Shown here: in pieces, positions 29,718-38,255 of the stretch
Numbering within the stretch: position 1 is the stretch's first letter
How the letters are laid out: each line of letters starts with the position of its first letter
NCBI RefSeq assembly: GCF_902506455.1
Contig: NZ_LR733844.1
Coordinates: 2,303,866-2,367,865, forward strand
DNA from: Sphingomonas sp. 8AM
GTDB taxonomy: Bacteria; Pseudomonadota; Alphaproteobacteria; Sphingomonadales; Sphingomonadaceae
Direction: 5' to 3'
Length of the DNA stretch: 64,000 bases
Position numbers and translations under genes: made by a program
The notes under the pieces: generated by a model
The model's database searches: none
Told to the model about the DNA's origin: nothing
Seen by the model: only the letters and a program-made list of their open reading frames with translations

Positions 29718-31088
29718 TCAACTCATCCCGTTGGCAAGACCGCTGACCAGTCGCGACAGGCCGACGCCGTTCGATCCCTTGACGAGCAATGTGTCGCCCG
29801 GCCGGATCAGCGCCCGCACGCGCTCGAGCGCCTGGCCGGCATCGGGCACATGGACGAAATCCACCCGCCCCTCAAGCGCCGCGGCCAGCGGGCGCATCGC
29901 CTCGCCGACCAGTACGGCCGCTTCGACGTGCGCGGCGACGACGTCGTCGGCCAGCCCGGCATGGAAATCCGCCGAGCCCTCGCCCAGCTCGCGCATCTCG
30001 CCGAGCACCGCCACGTGCCGCCCCGCCGCCTGCGCCAGCACCGCCAGCGTCGCGCGCATCGATGCCGGGTTGGCGTTGTAGCTCTCGTCGATCACGGTCG
30101 CCTCGCCGTCGCCGACGCGCACCGTCAGCCGCGCGCCGCGTCCCGGCAGGCCACCCAGCTCGCCGAGCGCAAGTCCGGCAAGCGCCAGATCGGCCCCGAC
30201 CGCGTCCGCCACCGCCAGAACGGCGAGCGCATTCGACACCCAATGCCGCCCGGGCTGCGCGATCGTGAAACTCAGGTCACGCCCGCCGACGCGCGCGGTG
30301 ACGAACGTGCCGCCGCTGCGCACCACCATTGCGTCGCTGGCGCCCACATCGGCCTCGCGGTCGATCCCGAACGTGATGATCCGACCGGCATACGGCTTTG
30401 CGGCCTCTATCAGACGGTCCCGGTGGGGGCTGTCGTACGGCACGATCGCGATACCGCCGGGCACCAGTCCGCGAAAGATTTCGCCCTTTGCGTCCGCGAT
30501 TGCGCTTTCGTCGGGGAAGAATTCGGTGTGCGCGGGCGCGATCGCGGTCACCAGCGCGACATGCGGTCGGACCAGCGTGGTCAGATGTGCCAGTTCGCCG
30601 GGATGGTTCATCCCCATCTCTAACACCGCGAAATCGGTATCGGCGGGCATCCGCGCGAGGCTGAGCGGGACACCGGTATGGTTGTTGTAGCTCTTGACCG
30701 AGCGATGCGCGCGGACGCCGGGCGCACGGTCGAGCGCCGCGAACAGCGCCTCCTTGGTCGAGGTCTTGCCGACCGATCCGGTCACGCCGATCACCTTGCC
30801 CGCCACCCGCGCGCGGGCAGCACGGGCGAGGTTTTCGAGCGCCGCGAAGGTGTCATCGACGCGCACCGCCGGATGCGCGGTGGGCTGCGACGCGATCGCG
30901 CCCCCCGCCCCCTGCGCGAACGCCTGATCGAGAAAGCGATGGCCGTCGGTCGTCTCGCCGGTCAGCGCGACGAACAGGTCACGCTCGCCGACCTCGCGCG
31001 AATCGAACGCGACTCCATCGACGGTAAAGTCGGTGGAGGCGGTACCGCCGGTGGCGGAGGCGATCTCCGCGGCGGTCCACAGCGTCAT
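29718..31088 (-). CDS. murF: UDP-MurNAc-tripeptide--D-Ala-D-Ala ligase
   Basis: 456-residue Mur ligase that attaches the D-Ala-D-Ala made by Ddl. P-loop [24 protein letters not shown] substrate segment, and [13 protein letters not shown] are diagnostic. ATG 31088 ([10 protein letters not shown]) overlaps the murE stop by four bases. Confidence 0.97.
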   Translation of the reverse strand: MTLWTAAEIASATGGTASTDFTVDGVAFDSREVGERDLFVALTGETTDGHRFLDQAFAQGAGGAIASQPTAHPAVRVDDTFAALENLARAARARVAGKVIGVTGSVGKTSTKEALFAALDRAPGVRAHRSVKSYNNHTGVPLSLARMPADTDFAVLEMGMNHPGELAHLTTLVRPHVALVTAIAPAHTEFFPDESAIADAKGEIFRGLVPGGIAIVPYDSPHRDRLIEAAKPYAGRIITFGIDREADVGASDAMVVRSGGTFVTARVGGRDLSFTIAQPGRHWVSNALAVLAVADAVGADLALAGLALGELGGLPGRGARLTVRVGDGEATVIDESYNANPASMRATLAVLAQAAGRHVAVLGEMRELGEGSADFHAGLADDVVAAHVEAAVLVGEAMRPLAAALEGRVDFVHVPDAGQALERVRALIRPGDTLLVKGSNGVGLSRLVSGLANGMS

Positions 31089-32500
31089 GCCGACACCTCG
31101 CGCGCGACCGTCACGTCGTCGAACGGCAGCACGAGGTCGCCGACGATCTGCCCCTGTTCATGACCCTTGCCCGCGATCAGCACGATGTCGCCGGCCCTCG
31201 CCTCCGCCACCGCTGCGGCGACCGCGGCCCGCCGGTCGCCGATCTCGCGCGCGCCGCGGGCACCGTCGAGCACCGCGTGGCGGATGACCGCCGCGTCCTC
31301 CGTCCGTGGGTTGTCGTCGGTGACGATCACCAGATCGGCACTCGCCATCGCGACCTGCCCCATTGGCACGCGCTTGCCCGCGTCGCGGTCGCCGCCGGCC
31401 CCGAAGACGAGGATCAGTCGCCCCTCGACATGCGGGCGCAGCGCGGCACATGCTGCCTCGATCGCATCCGGCGTATGCGCGTAATCGACATAGACCGGCA
31501 CGCCGTCCGCGGTGATCGCGGCGCGCTCCAGCCGCCCGCGAACCGGCTGCAACCGGGCAAGCCCCGCGAGCGTCGGCGCGACGTCGCCCCCGGTCGCGAT
31601 CACCAGTCCCGCCGCAATCAGCGCATTGGCCGCCTGGTAGCCGCCGATCAGCGGCAGCGCGACCCGGTGATCGACACCCTTGGCGCGGATCGTCAGCCCT
31701 TGTCCCAGCAAGGTCGGATCGCGCGCGACCAGGCGCAGGTCGTCGCCATGTTCGCCGACGGTAAAGACGCGATTGCCGCGCTCGCGCGCGATGTCGATCA
31801 CGCGTTCCGAATTGGCGTCGTCGACCCACACCACAGCGGTGCCGTCATCCGCCAGCACCTGCGCGAACAGCCGCAGCTTGGCGGTAAAATAGGCCGCCAT
31901 ATCGCCATGATAGTCGAGATGATCGCGGCTGAGGTTGGTAAAGGCCGCCGCGCGCACCGGCAGCCCCTCGGTACGATATTGGCTCAGCCCGTGGCTCGAC
32001 GCCTCGAAGGCGAGATGCGTGACGCCCTCGCGTGCCAGCCCCGCGACGTTCGACAGGAAGGTGACGACATCCGGGGTGGTCAGCCCGGTCACAACGCGCT
32101 CGTCGGCCGTGGCGACGCCCAGCGTTCCGATCGAGGCAGCGTGATGCCCCGCCATCCGCCATAGCTGCCGCGTCATCTCAACGGTCGAGGTCTTGCCGTT
32201 CGTGCCGGTCACCGCGACCGCGGTCTCCGGGAAGGGCGCGAAGAACCGTGCCGCCAGCCGCGCAAAGGCCTCGCGTGGCGTGTAGTCGCGGATGTGCAAC
32301 GCGCCCTCGACACGCGCGCCGGGTCGCGCGACCACCGCCACCGCGCCGGCCTCGATCGCGGCCGGGATGAAGTCCTCGCCATTGACGCGCGCGCCCTCGA
32401 ACGCGCCGAAGATCGTGCCCGGTGCGACCTTGCGATGGTCGATCGCGAACCCCGTGACCGCCTGCTCGCCGCCGCCCTCGACCAGTTGCGACAGCTTCAT
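31085..32500 (-). CDS. murE: UDP-MurNAc-dipeptide--meso-DAP ligase
   Basis: 471-residue Mur ligase adding the third residue of the stem. P-loop AVTGTNGKTSTVEM, NLSRDHLDYHGD, and DNPRTED; the DNPR motif points to meso-diaminopimelate rather than lysine as the substrate, consistent with a Gram-negative wall. It begins 10 bases after the ftsI stop, one of the few junctions in this cluster with no overlap. Confidence 0.98.
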   Translation of the reverse strand: MKLSQLVEGGGEQAVTGFAIDHRKVAPGTIFGAFEGARVNGEDFIPAAIEAGAVAVVARPGARVEGALHIRDYTPREAFARLAARFFAPFPETAVAVTGTNGKTSTVEMTRQLWRMAGHHAASIGTLGVATADERVVTGLTTPDVVTFLSNVAGLAREGVTHLAFEASSHGLSQYRTEGLPVRAAAFTNLSRDHLDYHGDMAAYFTAKLRLFAQVLADDGTAVVWVDDANSERVIDIARERGNRVFTVGEHGDDLRLVARDPTLLGQGLTIRAKGVDHRVALPLIGGYQAANALIAAGLVIATGGDVAPTLAGLARLQPVRGRLERAAITADGVPVYVDYAHTPDAIEAACAALRPHVEGRLILVFGAGGDRDAGKRVPMGQVAMASADLVIVTDDNPRTEDAAVIRHAVLDGARGAREIGDRRAAVAAAVAEARAGDIVLIAGKGHEQGQIVGDLVLPFDDVTVAREVSA

Positions 32501-32510
32501 GCCACGATCC

Positions 32511-34226
32511 TCACTGCCCGCCGCTCTTCGGCGCGCGATCCGGATCCTGCCACAGCGTCGGGACGATGTCCGAGACGTCGATGTCGTGGTGGTCGTCGGG
32601 GGTCACGCCCAGAATCGCGCCGACACGCGCGATCGTGCGACCGACGACCGGGGCGACGTTCCACGCGGCGGTCTTCAACCCGAAGGTCTCCTTCGTTCCA
32701 AGCGGCGAGTCGAGCATTGCCACCACCACATAGCGCGGCGCGTCCATCGGGAAAGCCGCCGCGAAGGTCGCGACGTTCCGCGACCGGTCGTAGCCGCCCG
32801 CCACCGCCGCCTCGGCGGTGCCGGTCTTGCCACCGACCCGGTACCCCGGCGCGTCGCCCTTGCGCCCGGTGCCGCGCAGCACGACCAGTCGCAGCATCTG
32901 GCGCATCCGCGCGCTGGTCGCCTCGCCGATGACGCGCCGTCCCGCAACCTCGTGGCCCGGCTGCACCTTGAGCAACGTCGCCGGGCGCCACGTCCCGCCG
33001 TTGACCAGCGCGGCATAGGCGTTGGCGAGGTGCAGCGGCGTCACCGCAATACCGTGGCCGTAGGCGGTCGTCATCGTCGTGGTGCGCGCCCAGAAGGTGG
33101 GCCACAGCGGACGACCCTTCTCGCGGATCTCGATGTCCGGGCGGGTATCGAAACCAAGCTTGCGGAACATCTTCTGCATCCGCTCCGGCCCGACCTCGTC
33201 GGCGACCCGCGCGGTCGCGACGTTCGAGGAATAGATCAGCGTTTCCGCCATATTGAGCCAGCGCTTCGGATCGCCGCGCTCGTCATGGATCGTGTAGCGA
33301 CCAACCTGCAATGGATGCGTCGCGTCGAAGCGTCGCTCCATCGAGGTGACGACGCCATTGTCGATCGCCGCCGCCATCGTGATCGGCTTGAAGGTCGAGC
33401 CCAGTTCGAAGACGCTCTGCGTCGTGATGTTGCGGAGCTGCTCGCTGCCCGACATGCCGACGCGATTGGGGTTGAAGGTCGGCAGCGACACCATCGCGAC
33501 CACCTCGCCGGTGTGGACGTCGAGTACGACCCCGCCGCCGCCGCGCGCGGAGAAGGTCGTCATCGCGCGACCCAGCTCGCTCTCCATTGCCGCCTGCACC
33601 CGCGTGTCGATCGACAGCGTCACCGGCTGGTTGATCGTCGCAGGATTGGTGAGCCGCTCGTCGAGCGCGCGCTCGATCCCGCTCATCCCATGCCCACCAG
33701 TGATGAAGCCGAGCACATGCGCGCCGAGCGTCGATTGCGGGTAGAGGCGCTGCGTCTCGCGTTCGAAGACGATGCCGGGCTCGCCGATCGCGTTGACGGC
33801 CTCGACCAGCGCGGGGCTCGCGCGGCGATTGAGATAGGTGAAGCTGACCGGACGCGTGATCTGCGCATAGAACCACGCCTGATTGCCGCGATCCGGCATC
33901 AGGTCGGCGAGCTTCTGGGCGATCTGCGACGGGTCGCCGAGCAACTTTTTCGGATGGACGCCGATCGTCCACGCGTCGATCGTCCGCGCGAGCGGCGCGC
34001 CGTTGCGGTCGACGATATCGCCGCGCGGCGCGGCCAGCACCGGCGCGAAGCCGCGCTCGCCACCCTCGGTCAGCCCGAGCATGGCCAGTCGCCCGATCAC
34101 GATCAGCACCGCCGCCGCGAACAGCAGCATCAGCATCATCAGGCGCAGATGTTGCGTCGCCAGCATCTGCTGGCGCTGGTCGCCCGAACGGCCGGCGCGA
34201 AGGGGTCGGGCGACCAGGGTGGTCAC
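32511..34226 (-). CDS. ftsI: Septal transpeptidase FtsI (PBP3 class B)
   Basis: 571-residue class B penicillin-binding protein that cross-links septal peptidoglycan with FtsW. Short cytoplasmic tail, one membrane helix near residues 30-50 (LMMLMLLFAAAVLIVIGRLA), a dimerisation domain (RGDIVDRNGAPLA), then the transpeptidase domain with all three active-site motifs: the serine in STFKP, YSSN, and KTGT. ATG 34226 overlaps the ftsL stop by four bases. Confidence 0.97.
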   Translation of the reverse strand: MTTLVARPLRAGRSGDQRQQMLATQHLRLMMLMLLFAAAVLIVIGRLAMLGLTEGGERGFAPVLAAPRGDIVDRNGAPLARTIDAWTIGVHPKKLLGDPSQIAQKLADLMPDRGNQAWFYAQITRPVSFTYLNRRASPALVEAVNAIGEPGIVFERETQRLYPQSTLGAHVLGFITGGHGMSGIERALDERLTNPATINQPVTLSIDTRVQAAMESELGRAMTTFSARGGGGVVLDVHTGEVVAMVSLPTFNPNRVGMSGSEQLRNITTQSVFELGSTFKPITMAAAIDNGVVTSMERRFDATHPLQVGRYTIHDERGDPKRWLNMAETLIYSSNVATARVADEVGPERMQKMFRKLGFDTRPDIEIREKGRPLWPTFWARTTTMTTAYGHGIAVTPLHLANAYAALVNGGTWRPATLLKVQPGHEVAGRRVIGEATSARMRQMLRLVVLRGTGRKGDAPGYRVGGKTGTAEAAVAGGYDRSRNVATFAAAFPMDAPRYVVVAMLDSPLGTKETFGLKTAAWNVAPVVGRTIARVGAILGVTPDDHHDIDVSDIVPTLWQDPDRAPKSGGQ

Positions 34227-34834
34227 CGCAGGCGGCTCCGTTCGACGCGCGCGCCGCTCAGCAGGTCACCCAGCGTATTGTCGCTGAGCAGACCGCGATC
34301 GAGCATCGCCACCTTGGCAACCTTGACCGGCGCGGCTGCAGCGCGGGTCGCCACCCGCGTGGCGGCGGCCGGGGTGGCGGCGGCGGCGACCTGCACCGCG
34401 GCAACCTTGACGATGGCAGGCGTGGCGGTCGCGGTGCTGGCGGTGGCGACGGCGGGGACAATGGCGGCGACCGGCGCGGCAGGGACGATCAGCTGCGCGG
34501 TCTGCACCGGCACGTCACGGCCGGGAGCAGGCAGGCCCGGCAGCGGCGACAGCGCCGCCAGCGCACGCTCGTTCGCCACGAATTGCTGCGCGGTCGGCAC
34601 GGTCAGCGCCAGCGTGTTGCCGTTCCAGCGTTCGAGTTGCGCGAGGTTGGCGCGCACGTCGAACTCGGTTTCGAGCGCACGGATGTCGCGCTCGGCCGAG
34701 GAGATACGGCGGTCGACCTGCTCGAGCCGCTTGCGCTCCGCCGCGACCTGCGACGACACGAGGTAGAAGCCGATCGCCACGATCGCGCAGCCGCTCAGCC
34801 ACCCGAGTCCCTTCAACCGATATATCGCCGCCAT
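34223..34834 (-). CDS. ftsL: FtsL-like bitopic division protein
   Basis: 203 residues: one membrane helix near residues 8-28 (KGLGWLSGCAIVAIGFYLVS), a coiled-coil leucine-zipper-like stretch (ERKRLEQVDRRISSAERDIR), then a low-complexity Ala/Val/Pro tail of about 110 residues. Position between rsmH and ftsI and the topology identify FtsL, which forms the FtsQLB complex. ATG 34834 has GGAGG seven bases upstream and is two bases from the rsmH stop. The A/V-rich tail is longer than in enterobacterial FtsL. Confidence 0.88.
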   Translation of the reverse strand: MAAIYRLKGLGWLSGCAIVAIGFYLVSSQVAAERKRLEQVDRRISSAERDIRALETEFDVRANLAQLERWNGNTLALTVPTAQQFVANERALAALSPLPGLPAPGRDVPVQTAQLIVPAAPVAAIVPAVATASTATATPAIVKVAAVQVAAAATPAAATRVATRAAAAPVKVAKVAMLDRGLLSDNTLGDLLSGARVERSRLR

Positions 34835-34836
34835 CG

Positions 34837-35778
34837 TTACGCCTCCAAACGCCAAGGTGCCGCCCCGGTACGCCGGGCAGTGCGAAGTGTGGCGGAGCGG
34901 GCGCGCGGGTTTGCGGCCAGCTCCGCATCGCCCGCACGGATTGCGCGGGCAGTGATCTCGAAGGTCGGTTCGCGCACGGGCGCGGTGACCGGCATATGCC
35001 GCGACCCGCCGGGTGCCGCCCCCGACCGGTCGCGCAGGAAGCGTTTGACGATGCGATCCTCCAGCGAGTGGAAGGTCACGATCGCCAGCCGCCCGCCGGG
35101 CTTCAGCACGCGTTCGGCGGCCTCAAGCCCCTGCGTCAGCTCGTCCAGCTCGCCGTTGATGTGGATGCGCACCGCCTGAAAGGCCCGGGTCGCCGGGTCC
35201 TTCTTGTCATGCGGGCGATGACCGAGCGCCTTGCGAACGACGTTCGCGAATTGCGCGGTGGTTTCGAGCGGGCGCGCCGCGACCACCGCGCGCGCGATCC
35301 GCCGCGACTTGGGCTCCTCGCCAAAGCGGTAGAGCACGTCGGCGATCGCTTCCTCATCGGCCTCGTTGAGGAAGTCGGCGGCGGACATGCCCGCCTGGCT
35401 CATCCGCATGTCGAGCGGGCCGTCCGTCTGGAAGGAAAAGCCGCGCGCCGCCTGATCGAGCTGCATCGACGACACGCCGATATCCATCGTCACGCCGTCG
35501 ACCGGCACCGCATCGCGCGCCGCCAGTTCCGCCTCCAGTGCCGAGAAGGTCGCCGCCACGAGCGTCAGGGCGGCTTCTTCCTCCAGCGCGCGACCGCTGG
35601 CGATCGCATCCGGATCGCGATCGAACGCGATCACCGCCGCGCCGGTCGCGAGGATCGCGCGGGTATAGCCGCCGGCGCCGAAGGTCGCGTCGACGTGGCA
35701 CTCACCGGGGGCAGGGGCGAGCGCGGCGACGACTTCGTCGAGCAGGACGGGGATGTGCGGGGCGGCGGCGCTGCTCAT
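34837..35778 (-). CDS. rsmH: 16S rRNA m4C1402 methyltransferase RsmH
   Basis: 313-residue SAM-dependent enzyme (formerly MraW) that methylates N4 of C1402 in 16S rRNA. Motifs: [13 protein letters not shown], the SAM loop [32 protein letters not shown], and [17 protein letters not shown]. The N-terminus is MSSAAAP with ATG 35778, overlapping the mraZ stop by four bases. Length is standard. Confidence 0.98.
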   Translation of the reverse strand: MSSAAAPHIPVLLDEVVAALAPAPGECHVDATFGAGGYTRAILATGAAVIAFDRDPDAIASGRALEEEAALTLVAATFSALEAELAARDAVPVDGVTMDIGVSSMQLDQAARGFSFQTDGPLDMRMSQAGMSAADFLNEADEEAIADVLYRFGEEPKSRRIARAVVAARPLETTAQFANVVRKALGHRPHDKKDPATRAFQAVRIHINGELDELTQGLEAAERVLKPGGRLAIVTFHSLEDRIVKRFLRDRSGAAPGGSRHMPVTAPVREPTFEITARAIRAGDAELAANPRARSATLRTARRTGAAPWRLEA

Positions 35779-36278
35779 GACAGGGGGATCCCCTTGTCCT
35801 CGCAGGTGAATTCCACATACTCCTTGAGGAAGGGGTCGATCCCCGGCGTCTCGATGAGGACGTTCGGGGCCCAGATGGTGATCCAGTTGAACGCGCCCAG
35901 AAACACCGCCGCGCCGTGGATACGGGCGTAGCGGCGCTCGAACGTCGGCATGATGAAGCGGCCCGAGCCGTCGAACGGCAAAGGCTCGGCCCCGCCGGCG
36001 CGGTCGAGGATGTTGTAGTCGGTGCGGCCGCTGGTCGCGAATTGCGCGGCATCCAGCGCCTCAAGCTTGGCCTTCCAGAACGGCACGAAGCCGGGATCAT
36101 AGGCAATGAGGCAGCGATGTTCGGGGTGCGGCGCGATGATGACGGTGCCGCCATCCTTGCCGTCTTCACGCGGGGCGTTCTTGGCCAGCGTCGCCCGCAG
36201 GGTGTTGGGAATCGCGACCCGGCCCTTGTCGTCGACAAGACCGAGACCCTTTCCCTGATAATCCACCCTGTCGACCAC
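35775..36278 (-). CDS. mraZ: Transcriptional regulator MraZ
   Basis: About 167 residues with two SpoVT/AbrB-like half-repeats, [15 protein letters not shown] and [15 protein letters not shown], the hallmark of MraZ, which represses the dcw operon and forms ring-shaped oligomers. No ATG fits: GTG 36278 is preferred because GAGGTG lies a few bases upstream, while GTG 36266 would match the family length more closely. It is the first gene of the cluster, and phased GGGA boxes lie upstream. Confidence 0.92.
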   Translation of the reverse strand: MVDRVDYQGKGLGLVDDKGRVAIPNTLRATLAKNAPREDGKDGGTVIIAPHPEHRCLIAYDPGFVPFWKAKLEALDAAQFATSGRTDYNILDRAGGAEPLPFDGSGRFIMPTFERRYARIHGAAVFLGAFNWITIWAPNVLIETPGIDPFLKEYVEFTCEDKGIPLS

Positions 36279-36408
36279 GCCCACCTCGCACCCGGAGCGC
36301 ACAACCACCCTGCCCGACGCGCGGCCATCGCCGCACGCCGACGTTGCTGTCAGCAAACAACAGTGGTTCTGCCCCCAATGTCGTCGAGGATAGGTAACAG
36401 GGTTGAGT

Positions 36409-36443
36409 GGGGATGAGAAGGGATTTTAGGGGAAATTCGGGGA
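36409..36443. promoter_or_regulatory. Four GGGA boxes phased at 10 bp, likely MraZ operator
   Basis: GGGA occurs at 36410, 36420, 36430 and 36440, i.e. exactly one helical turn apart, about 130-165 bases upstream of the mraZ start. Known MraZ operators are three or more TGGG-type direct repeats spaced 10 bp apart just upstream of mraZ. Here the boxes read on the strand opposite to mraZ, which is a caveat. Confidence 0.6.
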
Positions 36444-36570
36444 CAAGCTACGTTGCTGTCGGAATTTCCCCGGATTCCATGGCGGAGCATGGGCGCGCCG
36501 CCGCAACAGCGGCGGGCCAACCGCATCAACGCGGGCGACGGGCCGAAATTTTGCTTAACGAGGGGCGAAT

Positions 36571-36585
36571 TCCCCGGAATTCCCC
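36571..36585. promoter_or_regulatory. Second pair of 10-bp phased boxes
   Basis: TCCCCGGAAT TCCCCGG: TCCCC (GGGGA on the mraZ strand) at 36571 and 36581, with a looser copy at 36467. Same core and spacing as the main cluster but opposite orientation and more distant. Confidence 0.4.
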
Positions 36586-36711
36586 GGCACCGCCGCCACA
36601 AGCGGACCGCCTGCGCGGGCGAGCGAACCGCCTCCACGATGGCTGCCGGGCGAATCGGCGAGCGGCACGTAACGGGTCGATCTACCGCGGGCGCGGGCCG
36701 CGGCGCGGCGC

Positions 36712-37068
36712 TCACAACATGCCGTTGGTCGAGGACGAGTCCGGCGCGGGTTGTTGCTGAGCGGGCGATTCGGCGGCCGAGGGCGTCGGCGCCGCGCCGG
36801 GGGTGACACCCATTTCGGCGAGCGGCTCGTTCGGAGGCGCAGCGGTCGGCGCAGATGCCGGCGCGCTCATGTTGGCGACCAGTTCCGGTTGCGCGGCACC
36901 GCTCACGCTGACCGGCTGCTGCTGATTGACCGAAGAAAAGATCGCACTTGCCAGACCGATCAACAGCACGACCGCCGCCAGACCGATCATTCCGACGCGC
37001 ACGCGCTGCCGGGTCTGTTCCGCCTGTTGCCGTTCGACGGCGGCCTTGTCTTTGATAGGAGCCTTCAT
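36712..37068 (-). CDS. Single-helix membrane protein, unknown function
   Basis: 118 residues: a charged cytoplasmic N-terminus (MKAPIKDKAAVERQQAEQTR), one membrane helix near residues 26-45 (GMIGLAAVVLLIGLASAIFS), then a Pro/Ala/Ser-rich periplasmic tail. No catalytic motif or family recognised. It precedes the dcw cluster on the same strand with a 433-base gap, so it is probably a separate transcript. Composition matches a bitopic envelope protein of low conservation. Confidence 0.75.
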   Translation of the reverse strand: MKAPIKDKAAVERQQAEQTRQRVRVGMIGLAAVVLLIGLASAIFSSVNQQQPVSVSGAAQPELVANMSAPASAPTAAPPNEPLAEMGVTPGAAPTPSAAESPAQQQPAPDSSSTNGML

Positions 37069-37107
37069 CGGTCACGCAATTCTAACCGATCGTCGCGGGA
37101 GTGTCGA

Positions 37108-38109
37108 TCAATTCGTTAACGGCCGATCGTGCACCTGGCCGCGCACCAGCCCCTTCGAGGCCAGCCAAGCCGGATCGTAGAGCGTCGAGAGATAGCGGAA
37201 CCCGGTATCGCACAGGATCGTCGCGATTCGCTTGCCGGGCCCGAGCTGCCGCGCCAGCCGCACTGCGCCCGCGACATTGATCCCCGACGACAGGCCGAGG
37301 CACAGCCCCTCCTCGCGCAGCAGCCGGTCCGTCCAGTCGAGCCCTTCCTGATCGGGGATGCGGAACTGCGCGTCGACCGGCGCGCCCTCCAGATTGGCGG
37401 TGATCCGCCCCTGCCCGATCCCCTCGGCAACCGACGAGCCTTCGGCGCGCAGCTCGCCACACGCATAATATTCGTAGAGCGCCGCGCCGTGCGGGTCGCT
37501 GAGCGCGATGCACACGTCCGGGTCGTGCGCCTTCAACCCCAGCCCGACCCCGGCGAAGGTGCCGCCGGTGCCGACCGCGCAGGTGAAGCCGTCAATCCGG
37601 CCATCCATCTGCGTCCAGATCTCCTCGGCAGTGCCGACGATATGCGCGCGCCGATTGGCGATATTGTCGAACTGGTTCGCCCAGATCGCGCCCGGAGTCT
37701 CCTCCGCGATCCGCCGCGACGTATGGACGAAATGCGCCGACGACGAATAAGGGGCGGCCGGCACCGTCACCAGCTCGGCACCGAGCGCGCGCAGCGTGTC
37801 CATCTTCTCCTTGGACTGGGTGTCGGGCATCACGATGATCGTGCGATAGCCCTTGGCATTGGCGACCAACGCCAGCCCGATGCCGGTATTGCCCGCCGTC
37901 CCCTCGACGATCGTCCCGCCGGGCGCGAGCACCCCGCGCTCCTCGGCATCGGCGACGATGAACAGCGCGGCGCGATCCTTCACGCTCGCGCCCGGATTGG
38001 CGAACTCGCACTTGCCGAAAATGTCGCAGCCGGTGGCCTCGCTCGGCCCCTTCAGCCGGACGAGCGGCGTATTGCCGATCAGGGCGAGGGTATCGGTGGT
38101 CGTATGCAT
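37108..38109 (-). CDS. Cysteine synthase A family PLP enzyme
   Basis: 333-residue fold-type II PLP enzyme that makes cysteine from O-acetylserine and sulfide, or a close relative. N-terminal IGNTPLVRL, the PLP lysine in NPGASVKDRAAL, GTAGNTGIGLA, phosphate-binding GTGGTFAGVG, and SSGINVAGA. The insert around LSDPHGAALYEYYACGELRA and the unusual EGTAGNTG (rather than EPTSGNTG) place it in a subgroup distinct from enterobacterial CysK, so the acceptor specificity is uncertain. ATG 38109 (MHTTTDTLAL) begins the conserved domain. Confidence 0.88.
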   Translation of the reverse strand: MHTTTDTLALIGNTPLVRLKGPSEATGCDIFGKCEFANPGASVKDRAALFIVADAEERGVLAPGGTIVEGTAGNTGIGLALVANAKGYRTIIVMPDTQSKEKMDTLRALGAELVTVPAAPYSSSAHFVHTSRRIAEETPGAIWANQFDNIANRRAHIVGTAEEIWTQMDGRIDGFTCAVGTGGTFAGVGLGLKAHDPDVCIALSDPHGAALYEYYACGELRAEGSSVAEGIGQGRITANLEGAPVDAQFRIPDQEGLDWTDRLLREEGLCLGLSSGINVAGAVRLARQLGPGKRIATILCDTGFRYLSTLYDPAWLASKGLVRGQVHDRPLTN

Positions 38110-38213
38110 GGCGGCGTAGATGCGGGCGCGCCGGGCGATGCGCAAGCGATTGAAACTATCTGTCGCCCTCTCCCGCCTTCATCGCGCTCGCCAAGCCACG
38201 ATTAAGCTGTCAT

Positions 38214-38228
38214 GTTCTCGTTTCGTTT
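38214..38228. promoter_or_regulatory. Possible LexA box upstream of the Y-family polymerase
   Basis: GTTC (38214-38217), seven bases, GTTT (38225-38228), against the alphaproteobacterial LexA consensus GTTC-N7-GTTC: one mismatch in eight. It lies 28 bases before the polymerase start, where an SOS operator would be expected. Confidence 0.45.
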
Positions 38229-38255
38229 TCTCAGCCGAGTCGCCCCAAGTCGCCC

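Larger units (their letters stand above)
36279..36711. other. dcw promoter and operator region, no gene
   Basis: 433 bases between mraZ and the upstream 118-aa gene, on the same strand. It contains phased GGGA boxes at 36410-36443 and further TCCCC boxes at 36467, 36571 and 36581. It is more A/T-rich around 36405-36480 than its surroundings, fitting a promoter, but no confident -35/-10 pair could be picked. Confidence 0.65.

Noticed and set aside
32292..34766. An 824-codon plus-strand open frame
   Set aside because: Antisense to ftsI and ftsL with their motifs intact on the other strand.
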